DNA of 64,000 bases from UBA4877 sp002399285 (GTDB lineage Bacteria > Bacillota > Thermoanaerobacteria > Thermoanaerobacterales > UBA4877), in assembly GCA_036771835.1 (NCBI GenBank), contig DAIPGN010000004.1:62001-126000 (forward strand), read 5' to 3'. The notes beneath the pieces were generated by a model. The model had not been told where the DNA came from and did no database searches. It saw only the letters and a program-made list of their open reading frames with translations. This document shows positions 8,672 to 17,609 of the stretch, piece after piece. Position numbers and translations under genes: made by a program. Position 1 is the stretch's first letter; every line of letters starts with the position of its first letter.

Positions 8672-9895
8672 ATGCGAGAAGTAGTATTTGTGGACGGAGC
8701 CCGCTCCGCTTTTTGCAATTTAGGCGGCGGATTCAGAGATCTGTCTTCTACGGAGATCGCCGGCCACGTTATAAAGGGTCTGGTAGAACGGACCGGTATC
8801 TTACAACGCGGTAAAGTCGACGGCTTTTTCTGCGGAAATGCCCTGCGGGACATGCGAACCAATGATATAGCCCGCTATGCGGCCCTACTCGGCGGACTGC
8901 CGGCGGAGACCGAGGCACACTATGTGGAAATGCAGTGCGGTTCCGCGATCACATGTGTCAATCATGCTGCGGCAATGATCGGTTTAGGCTATGCGGACGT
9001 GCTTATAGTAGGCGGTATGGAGTCGTATTCCACACTAAGCGTAGATTTTTCCATGAACGACAGACCATATAAGCTTGTTCCGCCAATTCCAATGGCGCCT
9101 CATCTGGCTCCTCAAAAAGAGGAGGATATCACCATGATCCAGGTCAGCGACTTCATGGCAAAAAAGTGGGGCATTACCCGTGAGCAGGCTGATGAATTCG
9201 CAGCCAGGAGTCAGCAGAGGTTGGCTCAGGCATATAAAAAGGGAATCACAGGCGATGAAATAATCCCGATCACCATACCGGCAACCGCCGACTCCCCTGA
9301 GGTCGTGATAGACAAGGACGAATTCCCTCGCCCAAGCACCACGCCGGAAATACTTTCGACGCTGCGGCCCGTCAATCAGGGCGGTATAACCACAGCTGGC
9401 AACGCCTCCGGCCAAAATGACGGCGCGGCTTTTCTTCTGATGATGTCGGCCGACAAGGCAAAGGAATTGGGATATAAGCCGTTTGCCCGTTGGATCATTG
9501 GCGCGGACATCGGCGTTCATCCTTACGAGATGGGAATCGGCCCGGCCTTTTCAAATCTCAAAGCCATGAAATTGGCCGGTCTTAAGATCTCCGACTTCGA
9601 CGTTATCGAATGCAATGAGGCCTTCGCTGCGCAGAACCTGTCCGTCATCAAAGAGATGGAAGCTCAGAGCGGCGAGAAGATCGATCAGTCTAAATGGAAT
9701 CCCAACGGAGGAGCTATTTCCATCGGGCACCCCAACGGTGCTTCCGGCGCACGGATCGCCATGTTCGCCATGCATCAGCTGGAGCAAACCGGCGGCCGGT
9801 ACGGCCTGTTTTCATCCTGCTGCGGCGGAGGACACGGGACCACCGCCATCTTTGAAAACCTGAGATGTGAAAAAGGAGGAAACAAAAATGCGTGA
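8672..9895 (+). CDS. acetyl-CoA acetyltransferase-type thiolase (catalytically complete)
   Basis: Thiolase of 407 aa with all catalytic residues: nucleophile Cys89 in MQCGSA, the NEAF motif, His353 in GHPNGASGAR, and the C-terminal cysteine in SSCCGGGHG near 383. It would catalyse CoA-dependent cleavage of a 3-ketoacyl-CoA to acetyl-CoA, or the reverse condensation. An AAGGAGG site precedes ATG. The stop overlaps the start of the following thiolase-like gene by 8 bases, so the two are translationally coupled, which fits a mixed tetramer. Confidence 0.92.
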   Translation: MREVVFVDGARSAFCNLGGGFRDLSSTEIAGHVIKGLVERTGILQRGKVDGFFCGNALRDMRTNDIARYAALLGGLPAETEAHYVEMQCGSAITCVNHAAAMIGLGYADVLIVGGMESYSTLSVDFSMNDRPYKLVPPIPMAPHLAPQKEEDITMIQVSDFMAKKWGITREQADEFAARSQQRLAQAYKKGITGDEIIPITIPATADSPEVVIDKDEFPRPSTTPEILSTLRPVNQGGITTAGNASGQNDGAAFLLMMSADKAKELGYKPFARWIIGADIGVHPYEMGIGPAFSNLKAMKLAGLKISDFDVIECNEAFAAQNLSVIKEMEAQSGEKIDQSKWNPNGGAISIGHPNGASGARIAMFAMHQLEQTGGRYGLFSSCCGGGHGTTAIFENLRCEKGGNKNA

Positions 9896-11087
9896 TGTTG
9901 TTATCGTAGACGGGGCCCGTTCCGCTTTCACAAACTTCGGAGGAGGACTTAGAGCATATGCCTCGGTGGATATCGCCACGCTGGTGGTCAATGACCTATT
10001 GGAGCACACCGGTATCCTGGAAAAGGGCAAAGTGGACAATCTTATTGCAGGCTGCGCCCTCGGGGATATGAAGACCAAAGACATAGCAAGGTACGTCGTT
10101 CTGCAGTCCAAACTGCCCATAGAGACCTCCGGCACTTTTGTAGAAATGCAGGGCGGTTCGGCTATTGCCGGGCTCAATCATGCCGCCTGGAAGATCCAGG
10201 CCGGTATGGCCGACGTCATAATAGTAGGCGGCATGGAATCTTACTCCACCTTTACGGCTAAATTCCCAATGTGCCGTCCACAGTATAAGTTTATTCCTCC
10301 TTATGCTCTAAAACCGGAACTTACTCCCAATAAAGAACGTAACATCGGTATGGCATCTATCAGTGATAAGATAGCCGCTGAATGGGGCATTACCCGTGAA
10401 CAGGCCGATATTTATGCTGCCAGAAGCCAACAGCGTCTGGCCCAAGCTTATACAAAGGGAATTACAGGAGATGAGATCGTACCGGTCATGATACCGGCTA
10501 CCCGTAAAACGCCGGAAATCGCGATAAATAAGGATGAATTCCCGCGTCCCGACGCCACAGTTCAGGCACTCTCAAAACTGCAGCCGGTAAACCAGGGCGG
10601 TGTGACCACCGCAGGCAACTCCACCGGTTTGAATGACGGTGCGGCCTTTATGCTGGTAATGTCCGCCGAAAGAGCCAAAGAACTCAGCTACAAGCCAATA
10701 GCTCGTTGGGTGACCGGAGCTCACTGCGGCGTGCAGGAGGACTATATGGGTATAGCTCCCGCATACTCAAACCTCAAAGCCTTGAAGCAGGCCGGACTCA
10801 AGCTGGAGGATATTGACGTATTTGAATGCAACGAGGTATCTGCCGCACAGAATCTGGCTGTCATCAGCGAGACGGAAAAGCAGACGGGCAAAAAGATCGA
10901 TCAGGAAAAATGGAACCCCAACGGCGGAGCTATTGCCATAGGAGATCCTAACGGAGCTTCCGGCGCCCGTATGACTATGTTCGCTATGCGTCAACTGGAA
11001 CAGACGGCAGGTAAGTACGGAATAGTTTCCGCTTGCTGTGCAGGAGGCCAGGGAGCCACGGTGATCATTGAAAATCTCAGACACTAA
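9888..11087 (+). CDS. thiolase-like protein lacking catalytic residues
   Basis: Tandem paralogue of the preceding thiolase, 399 aa from the ATG at 9888 (AAGGAGG at 9874-9880; the longer reading from 9867 runs through that site). Alignable along its whole length, but Cys89 is Gly (MQGGSA), the catalytic His353 is Asp (GDPNGASGAR instead of GHP), NEAF has become NEVS, and the final CxGGG is CCAGG. The rest, including the reading frame, is well preserved, so this is not random decay. It is likely a non-catalytic subunit partnering the active copy, or an enzyme with altered chemistry. Condensation without the cysteine seems unlikely. Confidence 0.9.
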   Translation: MRDVVIVDGARSAFTNFGGGLRAYASVDIATLVVNDLLEHTGILEKGKVDNLIAGCALGDMKTKDIARYVVLQSKLPIETSGTFVEMQGGSAIAGLNHAAWKIQAGMADVIIVGGMESYSTFTAKFPMCRPQYKFIPPYALKPELTPNKERNIGMASISDKIAAEWGITREQADIYAARSQQRLAQAYTKGITGDEIVPVMIPATRKTPEIAINKDEFPRPDATVQALSKLQPVNQGGVTTAGNSTGLNDGAAFMLVMSAERAKELSYKPIARWVTGAHCGVQEDYMGIAPAYSNLKALKQAGLKLEDIDVFECNEVSAAQNLAVISETEKQTGKKIDQEKWNPNGGAIAIGDPNGASGARMTMFAMRQLEQTAGKYGIVSACCAGGQGATVIIENLRH

Positions 11088-11116
11088 CATTGCTTATAAT
11101 GAAAGGACGGATAAAT

Positions 11117-11977
11117 ATGGAAATCAAAAAAGTTTTCGTAATCGGCGGCGGCCTTATGGGCAGACAGATCGCCCTGAACTCCGCTATTCACGGTTATCAG
11201 GTCAAGGTCTATGACAAGGTACCGGAGGTATGCGATAAGGTAAAGGCATGGGAGGATGAATACCTCGCCGGGCGGATAGCCAAGGGCCGCATGACAGAGG
11301 AACAGGTGAAGCAGGCCAAGGAGCACTTTACCATAGTCCGTGATATCCACGAGGCCGCTGACGCGGACCTGGTCATCGAAGCCGTAGTTGAAATAAAAGA
11401 TGTAAAGGCCGAAGTTTTTAAGGAACTGGATGCCATCGTTCGCCCCGATACTATCCTGGCGACCAACTCCAGCTACATGGTATCTTCCCTGTTCAAGGAC
11501 TGCGTATCTCATCCCGAAAGACTGCTGAACTGTCACTACTATAACCCGGCTCTGGTGATGAAATTCGTGGAGGTAGTGCAGGGTGAACATACCGATCCCA
11601 AGGTAGCGGATGCAGTAATGGAATTCTGCCGCAACACGGGAAAAGATCCTATTTGCATGAAAAAGGAGCTCCCCGGCTTTGCAGCCAACCGCATAGTAAA
11701 TGTTATAAACGCCGAGGCGCGCTGGCTGGTACAGAACGGATACCTGACATATCAGGAAGTCGATACCGCATGTGAAGAGGGACTGGGACATCCTATGGGA
11801 CCCTTCCGCCTTATGGATATGACGGGCCTCGATCTGTCGTACGATTTGATGAAGGCCGGCATGGCTATGGACGGAAAAAAGCCGGATTGCTTCGATATGG
11901 TCGAAAAAATGGTCAAAGAAGGAAACCTGGGGCGTAAAACAGGCAAGGGCTTCTATGATTATACTAATACCAAGTAA
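11117..11977 (+). CDS. 3-hydroxyacyl-CoA dehydrogenase
   Basis: NAD-dependent dehydrogenase of 286 aa. The Rossmann motif GGGLMG (residues 10-15) opens the protein; the catalytic-histidine segment CHYYNPALVMKFVEV and the C-terminal helical domain ending in GRKTGKGFYDY are intact. The ATG at 11117 is chosen over 11090 because the Rossmann strand starts directly after it and GAAAGGA lies upstream. It oxidises a 3-hydroxyacyl-CoA (or a related hydroxy-keto acid) to feed the thiolase. It is the last gene of the sigma-54 operon, followed by a terminator. Confidence 0.92.
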   Translation: MEIKKVFVIGGGLMGRQIALNSAIHGYQVKVYDKVPEVCDKVKAWEDEYLAGRIAKGRMTEEQVKQAKEHFTIVRDIHEAADADLVIEAVVEIKDVKAEVFKELDAIVRPDTILATNSSYMVSSLFKDCVSHPERLLNCHYYNPALVMKFVEVVQGEHTDPKVADAVMEFCRNTGKDPICMKKELPGFAANRIVNVINAEARWLVQNGYLTYQEVDTACEEGLGHPMGPFRLMDMTGLDLSYDLMKAGMAMDGKKPDCFDMVEKMVKEGNLGRKTGKGFYDYTNTK

Positions 11978-12031
11978 GATCCATTTACGTTTTAAAAGTT
12001 GATGTAATCTCTTAATCCATCTTAATTTAAT

Positions 12032-12060
12032 CCCCCGGATATTTGCCGTCCGGGGGTATT
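12032..12060 (+). terminator. Rho-independent terminator of the catabolic operon
   Basis: CCCCCGGA pairs with TCCGGGGG around a 9-base loop, followed by TATTATTAT. It sits between the convergent dehydrogenase and aminotransferase genes and may act on both strands. Confidence 0.75.
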
Positions 12061-12111
12061 ATTATAGGCTTGAGGAAGATTCTCCGTATATTTCTCATTC
12101 AGACTAACATA

Positions 12112-13296
12112 TTACAGGCAATTCCTATTGACAAATTCGCCGATCCGTTTAAATGCTTGCTCTACATTTCTAAATTGCGTTCCCAGATTTATGCGAATAT
12201 ATCCCTCACCGTTTCCGACGAATTCGCTGCCGCTTTCCACCAGCACGCCGGTCTCCTTCGCAAGCCGGCGAGTGAATGTATCACTGTCCATCCTGGTATC
12301 CCGTATATTGACCCACATCAGATAGGAGGATTCCATTTCCATATATGAGAGCTGCGGAATCTTAGTGTCAATGTAATTGCAGGCATAGCGATAATTTTTC
12401 CGGAGATAGTCCATCAATTCTCTTGTGTAATCCTCTCCTTCATTGTAACAGGTGACCAACGCTATGATGCCGAATACCGTGGGCGATGTGATGGAATTTT
12501 TGGTCAGCCTGCCGCGGAAGGTCTCGCGCAGCTCGTCATTTTGAATGATGGCATAGGAGGTCTTGAGACCGCCCAGATTGTACTGTTTATTGGGCGAGGA
12601 CAGTAGTATGACGTTGTGAAAAAGGTCTCCGGTCTCAATGGCAGAGGTATATGTTCCGTCAAAGATGAGCCCGCTGTGGACCTCATCGGCAACGACGACG
12701 GTTCCGTATTTTTGGCACAGGGAGAGCAGCGTAACCAGCTCTTCCCTGCTCCAGATCCTGCCGGAAGGGTTGTGGGGATTGCAGAGCATATACAGCTTGG
12801 GGCGGTATTCTTTGAGCTGTTCTTCTATCCTGTTAAAGTCCATATAGTAACGGTTGTCTTTAACAACAAGCTCATTTTGGATGACCTGTGCGCCATGGGC
12901 TTTGGCTGCCCTCTCAAAGGGCTGGTAGACGGGTGTGCCCATCATCACATAGTCTCTTTTTTGGCAGAAGGCCTGCACGACATAGTGCAGAGTGGAGACC
13001 GTTCCATAGCACAGGGTGAGCCATTCTCTTTTTGGAGAGAAGTTATGATGACGTTCAAAGTAGCGGATGACTGCGTCGTAGAATTCATCATAGACATAGG
13101 TATAGCCAAACACGCCTAAATCCACCGCCTGATGCAGTTTGTCTATGAGCGGCTGCGGCGCGCGGAAGTCCATGTCGGCTATCCACATGGGGATATAGTC
13201 GCCGCCGACCTGGCCGAAATTGTCTTCGATTATCTTTTTGTCCCATTTGCGGCATTTTTCCGCATAGCGGTCGGGAAAGATATCAAAATCAGTCAT
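12112..13296 (-). CDS. MalY/PatB-type PLP aminotransferase (C-S lyase)
   Basis: Fold-type I PLP enzyme of 394 aa. It has the MWIADMDF opening typical of MalY/PatB cystathionine beta-lyases, NPHNPSGR for substrate and cofactor contacts, VVADEVHSGL, and the PLP lysine in SSPNKQYNLGGL. The start at 13296 (GGGAGG upstream) overlaps the end of the M42 peptidase gene by 8 bases; the longer reading from 13350 would invade that gene. It is the last gene of the PTS-peptidase operon and could cleave or transaminate an amino acid freed by the two peptidases. Confidence 0.87.
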   Translation of the reverse strand: MTDFDIFPDRYAEKCRKWDKKIIEDNFGQVGGDYIPMWIADMDFRAPQPLIDKLHQAVDLGVFGYTYVYDEFYDAVIRYFERHHNFSPKREWLTLCYGTVSTLHYVVQAFCQKRDYVMMGTPVYQPFERAAKAHGAQVIQNELVVKDNRYYMDFNRIEEQLKEYRPKLYMLCNPHNPSGRIWSREELVTLLSLCQKYGTVVVADEVHSGLIFDGTYTSAIETGDLFHNVILLSSPNKQYNLGGLKTSYAIIQNDELRETFRGRLTKNSITSPTVFGIIALVTCYNEGEDYTRELMDYLRKNYRYACNYIDTKIPQLSYMEMESSYLMWVNIRDTRMDSDTFTRRLAKETGVLVESGSEFVGNGEGYIRINLGTQFRNVEQAFKRIGEFVNRNCL

Positions 13297-14353
13297 GCAG
13301 CTGCCTCCCGTGTGCAAAGTCAATAGTGGACATGTAGGTTTCTTTATCAAAGCTCTTTATCAGCTGCGTCAGAAGCAGTACCGCATTGTCCAGATCAGCC
13401 GAGCTGCCGATGGACCAGGGACCGTGACCATAGCGCAGCGGTATGCCGATAACTGCGCATACCGCGCCGTCGCGGGTCAAATGGGCCTGGCCGCCGTCCG
13501 TGCCTCCGTTGCTGAACATGTCCTGCTGCAGCGCAACGCCGTTCTCGTCGGCTATCCTCTGAATGTGGCCCAACAGACGGTAAGACGGCACCATGGACTT
13601 GTCATAGTGCAGGAGCATCGGGCCGCGCCCTATCTGCCGGTTATTGGTATGATCTCTCACAAGTTCGTTTCCCCAGCAGGCGACGTCCAGCACTATCACG
13701 ATGTCTGGATGCACCCTGTATGCGGCGGTCTTTCCGCCCCTCAGCCCCACCTCTTCGCTGGAGGTGCCGGCCATATAAAGCTGATTGGGGAGCTTGGCGC
13801 CGGCCAGGCCCTTCAATGTCTCCGCCATCACATAGCAGCCCGTCCGGTCGTCAAAGGCCTTGCCGCCGTATGCGCCGTCGATCCCGTATTCCCGGCACTC
13901 GCTGCTGAAAGTCACCATGTCCCCCACGCGAATGCCTAAGGAATAGACCTCTTCATCGGAAACGGCTCCGATATCGGTGACCAGATCCTTGACGTCGCCG
14001 TCCTCATACACGGAATTCAGGATTCCGGGGATCTTGCGTCCCGATCCCGTAGTCACGCGGACTCCCTGCATAAATTTGGAGAAGGTGCGAACGCTGCCCA
14101 CCGGGATGACGTGGAGCATGCCGATGCTGCTTATGCTCCTCACCAGAAAACCCACCTCGTCCATATGGGCGCAAACCATCACCCTCGGGCCGCGTTCGTC
14201 CCCTTCCTTATGGAATATAACGGAACCCAGTTTGTCGAAACCGACCTCATCCGAAAATCCTTTCATCTCGTCCATAAGGATGTCTCTGACCTCGTCTTCC
14301 CGAGAGGCCACCGCATCCGCATTGCTCAATCTTTTCATCAGTTCCATATCCAT
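13289..14353 (-). CDS. M42-family aminopeptidase (FrvX/YpdE-like)
   Basis: Cytosolic dinuclear-metal aminopeptidase of 354 aa. Visible family marks are AHMDEVGFLV (first metal histidine and aspartate), GKAFDDRTG, the catalytic GTSSEEVGLRG, and the final DLDNAVLLL region. It is placed between an M24 peptidase and an aminotransferase in a PTS operon. E. coli frvX and ypdE are M42 members beside fructose-like PTS genes, so the link between this family and such PTS systems recurs. The substrate is unknown; peptides or N-substituted amino acids are possible. Confidence 0.9.
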   Translation of the reverse strand: MDMELMKRLSNADAVASREDEVRDILMDEMKGFSDEVGFDKLGSVIFHKEGDERGPRVMVCAHMDEVGFLVRSISSIGMLHVIPVGSVRTFSKFMQGVRVTTGSGRKIPGILNSVYEDGDVKDLVTDIGAVSDEEVYSLGIRVGDMVTFSSECREYGIDGAYGGKAFDDRTGCYVMAETLKGLAGAKLPNQLYMAGTSSEEVGLRGGKTAAYRVHPDIVIVLDVACWGNELVRDHTNNRQIGRGPMLLHYDKSMVPSYRLLGHIQRIADENGVALQQDMFSNGGTDGGQAHLTRDGAVCAVIGIPLRYGHGPWSIGSSADLDNAVLLLTQLIKSFDKETYMSTIDFAHGRQLHD

Positions 14354-14361
14354 GGTATCAG

Positions 14362-15435
14362 TTACTCCTTATCTGTAATGATCAATTGCTTGGGCGAGCG
14401 GGTAAGCACCTGCGGACCATCTTCCGTAACCAGCACGTCGTCCTCTATCCTGACGCCTCCCAGCCCCGGTACATAGATGCCCGGCTCCACGGTCACCACC
14501 ATGCCCGCCTCCATGCGCGACTGCTCAGTGGGGGAAAGCCGCGGGTCCTCGTGATCGTTTATGCCGAGGGAATGGCCCAGGTTATGTCCGAAGTATTCGC
14601 CGTATCCGGCATCCTCTATCACCGACCTGGCCGCGCGGTCCGCATCGCAGAAACGCATGCCGGCGCGGACTGCCTCTATTCCCTTTTGCTGGGCCTCCGA
14701 CACTATTTCATGGATTTTTGCCAGTTCCCGGCCGGGCCCCTTCCCCACCGCAAAGGTGCGCGTGATGTCGGAGCAGTACTGTCCGACCTTGGCTCCAAAG
14801 TCCAGGGTGACGAGGTCGCCCTCCTCGATGCGCTTGGTTCCTGCCTTGGCATGGGGCATAGCGCCTCTTATTCCACTGGCTGCGATGGTGTCAAAGGATT
14901 CCTTCATGGCGCCGTTCTTCTTCATAAAGTAGACCAGCTCGTTTGCCACCTCATCCTCCCGCATGCCTGCCCTGACGAAATCCAGTATATGTGTATAGGC
15001 CGCGTCAGCGATGTCGCAGGCCTCCCGTATGCTGCCGATCTCTCCAGCGTCCTTTACCGCCCGTATGGGATTGATGTCGACGGGAATCAGGGAGGCGTTC
15101 AGCTTATCCTTAAGTATCATATACCGGTCGTAGGAAAGATCATCCCCCTCGAAACCTACCGTGCGGATGGATTCATCTTCTATGATATCATTAATTAGCA
15201 TATCATAGGTTTTTTCACCCGTCATCAGCAGCACCTGCGCGTCCCGGTTGTTTTGCCGTACCTCCTCGTAATAGCGCGAATCCACGATGACATACTTCTG
15301 CTTCTGCGTGATCAGCACATAGCCCGATGAACTATATAGCCCCGCAAGATAAAATTTGTTATGATACGACGTGCACAGCATCGCCTGCGCATTGCTCCCC
15401 GCCAAAAGCGAGCGGCACTTTTCCAGTCTGTCCAT
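14362..15435 (-). CDS. M24-family Xaa-Pro aminopeptidase (YpdF-like)
   Basis: Pita-bread metallopeptidase of 357 aa. The N-terminal creatinase-like domain (1-125) precedes the catalytic domain with metal ligands in DFGAKVGQYCSDITRTF, HNLGHSLGINDHE, VTVEPGIYV and GGVRIEDDVLV. Removes N-terminal residues next to proline. A TCCCTCCTC complement gives GAGGGA ahead of ATG. Nine bases separate it from the M42 gene. The M24 plus M42 pair beside a fructose-type PTS repeats the E. coli ypdE-ypdF/fry arrangement. Confidence 0.92.
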   Translation of the reverse strand: MDRLEKCRSLLAGSNAQAMLCTSYHNKFYLAGLYSSSGYVLITQKQKYVIVDSRYYEEVRQNNRDAQVLLMTGEKTYDMLINDIIEDESIRTVGFEGDDLSYDRYMILKDKLNASLIPVDINPIRAVKDAGEIGSIREACDIADAAYTHILDFVRAGMREDEVANELVYFMKKNGAMKESFDTIAASGIRGAMPHAKAGTKRIEEGDLVTLDFGAKVGQYCSDITRTFAVGKGPGRELAKIHEIVSEAQQKGIEAVRAGMRFCDADRAARSVIEDAGYGEYFGHNLGHSLGINDHEDPRLSPTEQSRMEAGMVVTVEPGIYVPGLGGVRIEDDVLVTEDGPQVLTRSPKQLIITDKE

Positions 15436-15458
15436 GATGTTCCCTCCTCATAGAATTA

Positions 15459-15489
15459 AGGAAGGGAGACCTATATGTCCCCCCTTCCT
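15459..15489 (-). other. stem-loop between PTS and peptidase genes
   Basis: AGGAAGGG and CCCTTCCT form an 8-bp perfect stem with a 15-base loop in the 69-base gap between the EIIC and M24 genes. No T-run follows on the minus strand, so processing or partial read-through control is more likely than full termination. Confidence 0.45.
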
Positions 15490-15504
15490 CCATGATTTTT
15501 ATGA

Positions 15505-16755
15505 TCAATCGTCGTTAGAATCCACTTCCATCTTTCCCTTCTTGATCAGATTGTTCCTTGCGAAGATAACTATCAGAGCGGTAATCAGGGAGCCGATCGC
15601 GATACCGGCAATATATGCGCCGATATTGGAGATAAGTGGCCAGGCCCAGATCGCCGACTCCGGGAACCACTGCACCGCGCCCATGGCGACGGCGGAAGTG
15701 CCTCCTACGATAGCGCCTATCATATAGGCCGGAACGGTGATGGAAGGTTTCTCAAGGGCAAACGGGATGGAGCCCTCGCTGATGCCCATGAAAGCAAGAA
15801 ACATAGCCGTTTTGCCCTGCGGATAGAACTGCCTGTCAAAGACATGTCTGCCTACGACGTACTTGTCTATGAGCGTCGCAAGACCGAGTCCGATGGACGG
15901 AACAACGATGGCGATGCAGCGTGCCGTGATAGGCAGCAGCTTCTCGGTCGTAAAGCTCAGAGCCACAAATCCCGCGGCCTTATTGATAGGCCCTCCCAGA
16001 TCTATGGCCGTCGCGGCGGCGATGGCAATGGCATATCCGTAGCTGCCCGCAGCGCCTGCGGCGCCCAGAGCCATTTTGATCCAGGAGTTGAGCAGGCCGC
16101 CGAGCGGGGTGATGACATACTGCATGCCGAGCATAACGCTGATCGCGGCTATGATAGGAATGAGGAAGGTCGATTTGAATGCCAGCATGTTATGACTTAC
16201 CTTGATGGTTTTATTCAGCCATTTCACGAAATAACCTACTGCTATTGCTATTATGGTCGCACCTAAGAATGTGGATGCAACAGGCGTATTGGCCACCCAC
16301 TTGCCGTCTGCGATCGCCAATATGGACGTAGGCTTCGTAGCTACAAGTCCTCCTATGAAGCCCGCCGGAAAGGCCATCTTGCCGCCGATGGAATTAGCCA
16401 TAAAGGCCGCGAACATCGGGATGGCAAATCCAAACAGCGTCCCGCCGAATTCTGCGGCCAGATTGGCGAATTTCAGCCAGCCCAGCGCGGAACCGGTATA
16501 ATTCCCGGAATTCATCGCATCTATTATTCCTATGGACGGGTCGACGCCGAGAATGACATAGGGAATGAGCTGGGAAAAAGCCAGGATGAGTCCGCCCATG
16601 ATCAGGAATGGGATCATGTTGGATATACCGGTCATAATATGTTTGGATAGCTCCGCCCATACGCCCTTTTTCTCGGGTTCGGGGGCCTTGTTGCCGATGT
16701 TGAGCTTGGGCTTGCCGCCTCCGCCGTTGACTGCACTTCTCTTAGTAACTGCCAT
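15505..16755 (-). CDS. PTS fructose-type permease, EIIC
   Basis: Integral membrane sugar channel of 416 aa, with about nine to ten hydrophobic segments after a basic 35-residue N-terminus. It has fructose-family EIIC marks such as GISNMIPFLIMGG near the start, AFMANSIGGKMAFPAGFIGG and MGISEGSIPFALEKP. It contains no fused B or A domain; those are separate genes just upstream in the operon. It moves and presents the sugar, or sugar conjugate, for phosphorylation by EIIB. The neighbours suggest the substrate may carry an amino-acid or peptide part. Confidence 0.92.
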   Translation of the reverse strand: MAVTKRSAVNGGGGKPKLNIGNKAPEPEKKGVWAELSKHIMTGISNMIPFLIMGGLILAFSQLIPYVILGVDPSIGIIDAMNSGNYTGSALGWLKFANLAAEFGGTLFGFAIPMFAAFMANSIGGKMAFPAGFIGGLVATKPTSILAIADGKWVANTPVASTFLGATIIAIAVGYFVKWLNKTIKVSHNMLAFKSTFLIPIIAAISVMLGMQYVITPLGGLLNSWIKMALGAAGAAGSYGYAIAIAAATAIDLGGPINKAAGFVALSFTTEKLLPITARCIAIVVPSIGLGLATLIDKYVVGRHVFDRQFYPQGKTAMFLAFMGISEGSIPFALEKPSITVPAYMIGAIVGGTSAVAMGAVQWFPESAIWAWPLISNIGAYIAGIAIGSLITALIVIFARNNLIKKGKMEVDSNDD

Positions 16756-16790
16756 TTCAATTCCTCCTTAATGTAATGATTTTATGATCA

Positions 16791-17117
16791 CTATTGCTCC
16801 GAGGCGATCATTTCCTCGATTTCCTTGATGGAGCCCTTGGCATTCTTTATGGCATCCTGCAGGCTGATCTCGTATACGTCGTAGTCGTCGAAACGCTCGT
16901 TGTTCTCCGGTGTGATGGCCACGGCCTGGATTATGATGTCCGCTTCCGCAATGTCTCTCGGGGTAAGCTCGTTTTGAATGCCGTCGGCGCCCTGTGTTTC
17001 GATTTTAACGTCGTATCCAAGTTCCTTAGCCGCTTCCTCCATGGACTGTGCCGCCATGAAGGTATGGGCCAGGCCCATTGTGCATGCGCACAGGGCTACC
17101 AGTTTCTTTTTTGCCAT
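16791..17117 (-). CDS. PTS fructose-type phosphotransfer protein, EIIB
   Basis: Small cytosolic protein of 108 aa. The phospho-cysteine lies in the fructose-EIIB loop ACTMGLAHTFMAA (residues about 10-23), where the usual family sequence is CPTGIAHTFMAA; here threonine then methionine follow the cysteine. Accepts phosphate from EIIA and passes it to the sugar in EIIC. It lies 35 bases upstream of the EIIC gene with a good AGGAGG-type site (complement of CCTCCT). Confidence 0.92.
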   Translation of the reverse strand: MAKKKLVALCACTMGLAHTFMAAQSMEEAAKELGYDVKIETQGADGIQNELTPRDIAEADIIIQAVAITPENNERFDDYDVYEISLQDAIKNAKGSIKEIEEMIASEQ

Positions 17118-17133
17118 ATCCTTTACCTCCTCT

Positions 17134-17595
17134 TTAATTTTGGAACGCTTGATTTATAATGTCGAATATCTCATCGGGATCGTGCGAACTCAGCAAGGTC
17201 TTCTGGAATTCTGCGCTGACCAGTTTGCGTGCCAGCGAAGAAATCAGTGTCAGATGCACCGTACCCTCAACTTGTTTGGGAACCAGCAGGGCAAAAATCA
17301 CCACGATCGGTTTGCCGTCCATGGACGGCCAGTCGATCCCATTCTTTGTCCTGACCACTATCACCGACGGTTTGAGGACGTCGTCGCAGCGGGTGTGCGG
17401 AATGGCAAAACCGTCGTTAAAACCGGTGCTGCCCTCATTCTCCCGTAACATAAAACCGTCGACGGTCCCCTGTACGCTGGAACTTATGCCTAACTCCACA
17501 GCCCTTTCAGCAATAAAGGCCAGGCATTCCTCCTTAGTGGAAACGTCCGCATCCATAAAGACGTATTCTCTCTTAAAAACGCTGTCTTCCTGCAT
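17134..17595 (-). CDS. PTS fructose/mannitol-type phosphotransfer protein, EIIA
   Basis: EIIA domain protein of 153 aa with the phospho-histidine in FAIPHTRCDDV. The ATG at 17595 is preferred: GGAGA lies 9 bases upstream, whereas the longer reading begins at a TTG that overlaps this site. Receives phosphate from HPr and donates to EIIB. Starts 14 bases after the regulator gene, whose own C-terminal domain is also EIIA-like. Confidence 0.92.
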   Translation of the reverse strand: MQEDSVFKREYVFMDADVSTKEECLAFIAERAVELGISSSVQGTVDGFMLRENEGSTGFNDGFAIPHTRCDDVLKPSVIVVRTKNGIDWPSMDGKPIVVIFALLVPKQVEGTVHLTLISSLARKLVSAEFQKTLLSSHDPDEIFDIINQAFQN

Positions 17596-17609
17596 ATATG
17601 TGTTCTCCT

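Noticed and set aside
13295..13939. Long plus-strand frames opposite the M42, M24 and regulator genes
   Set aside because: They are reverse-frame shadows of well-supported minus-strand genes, with no family motifs or ribosome sites.
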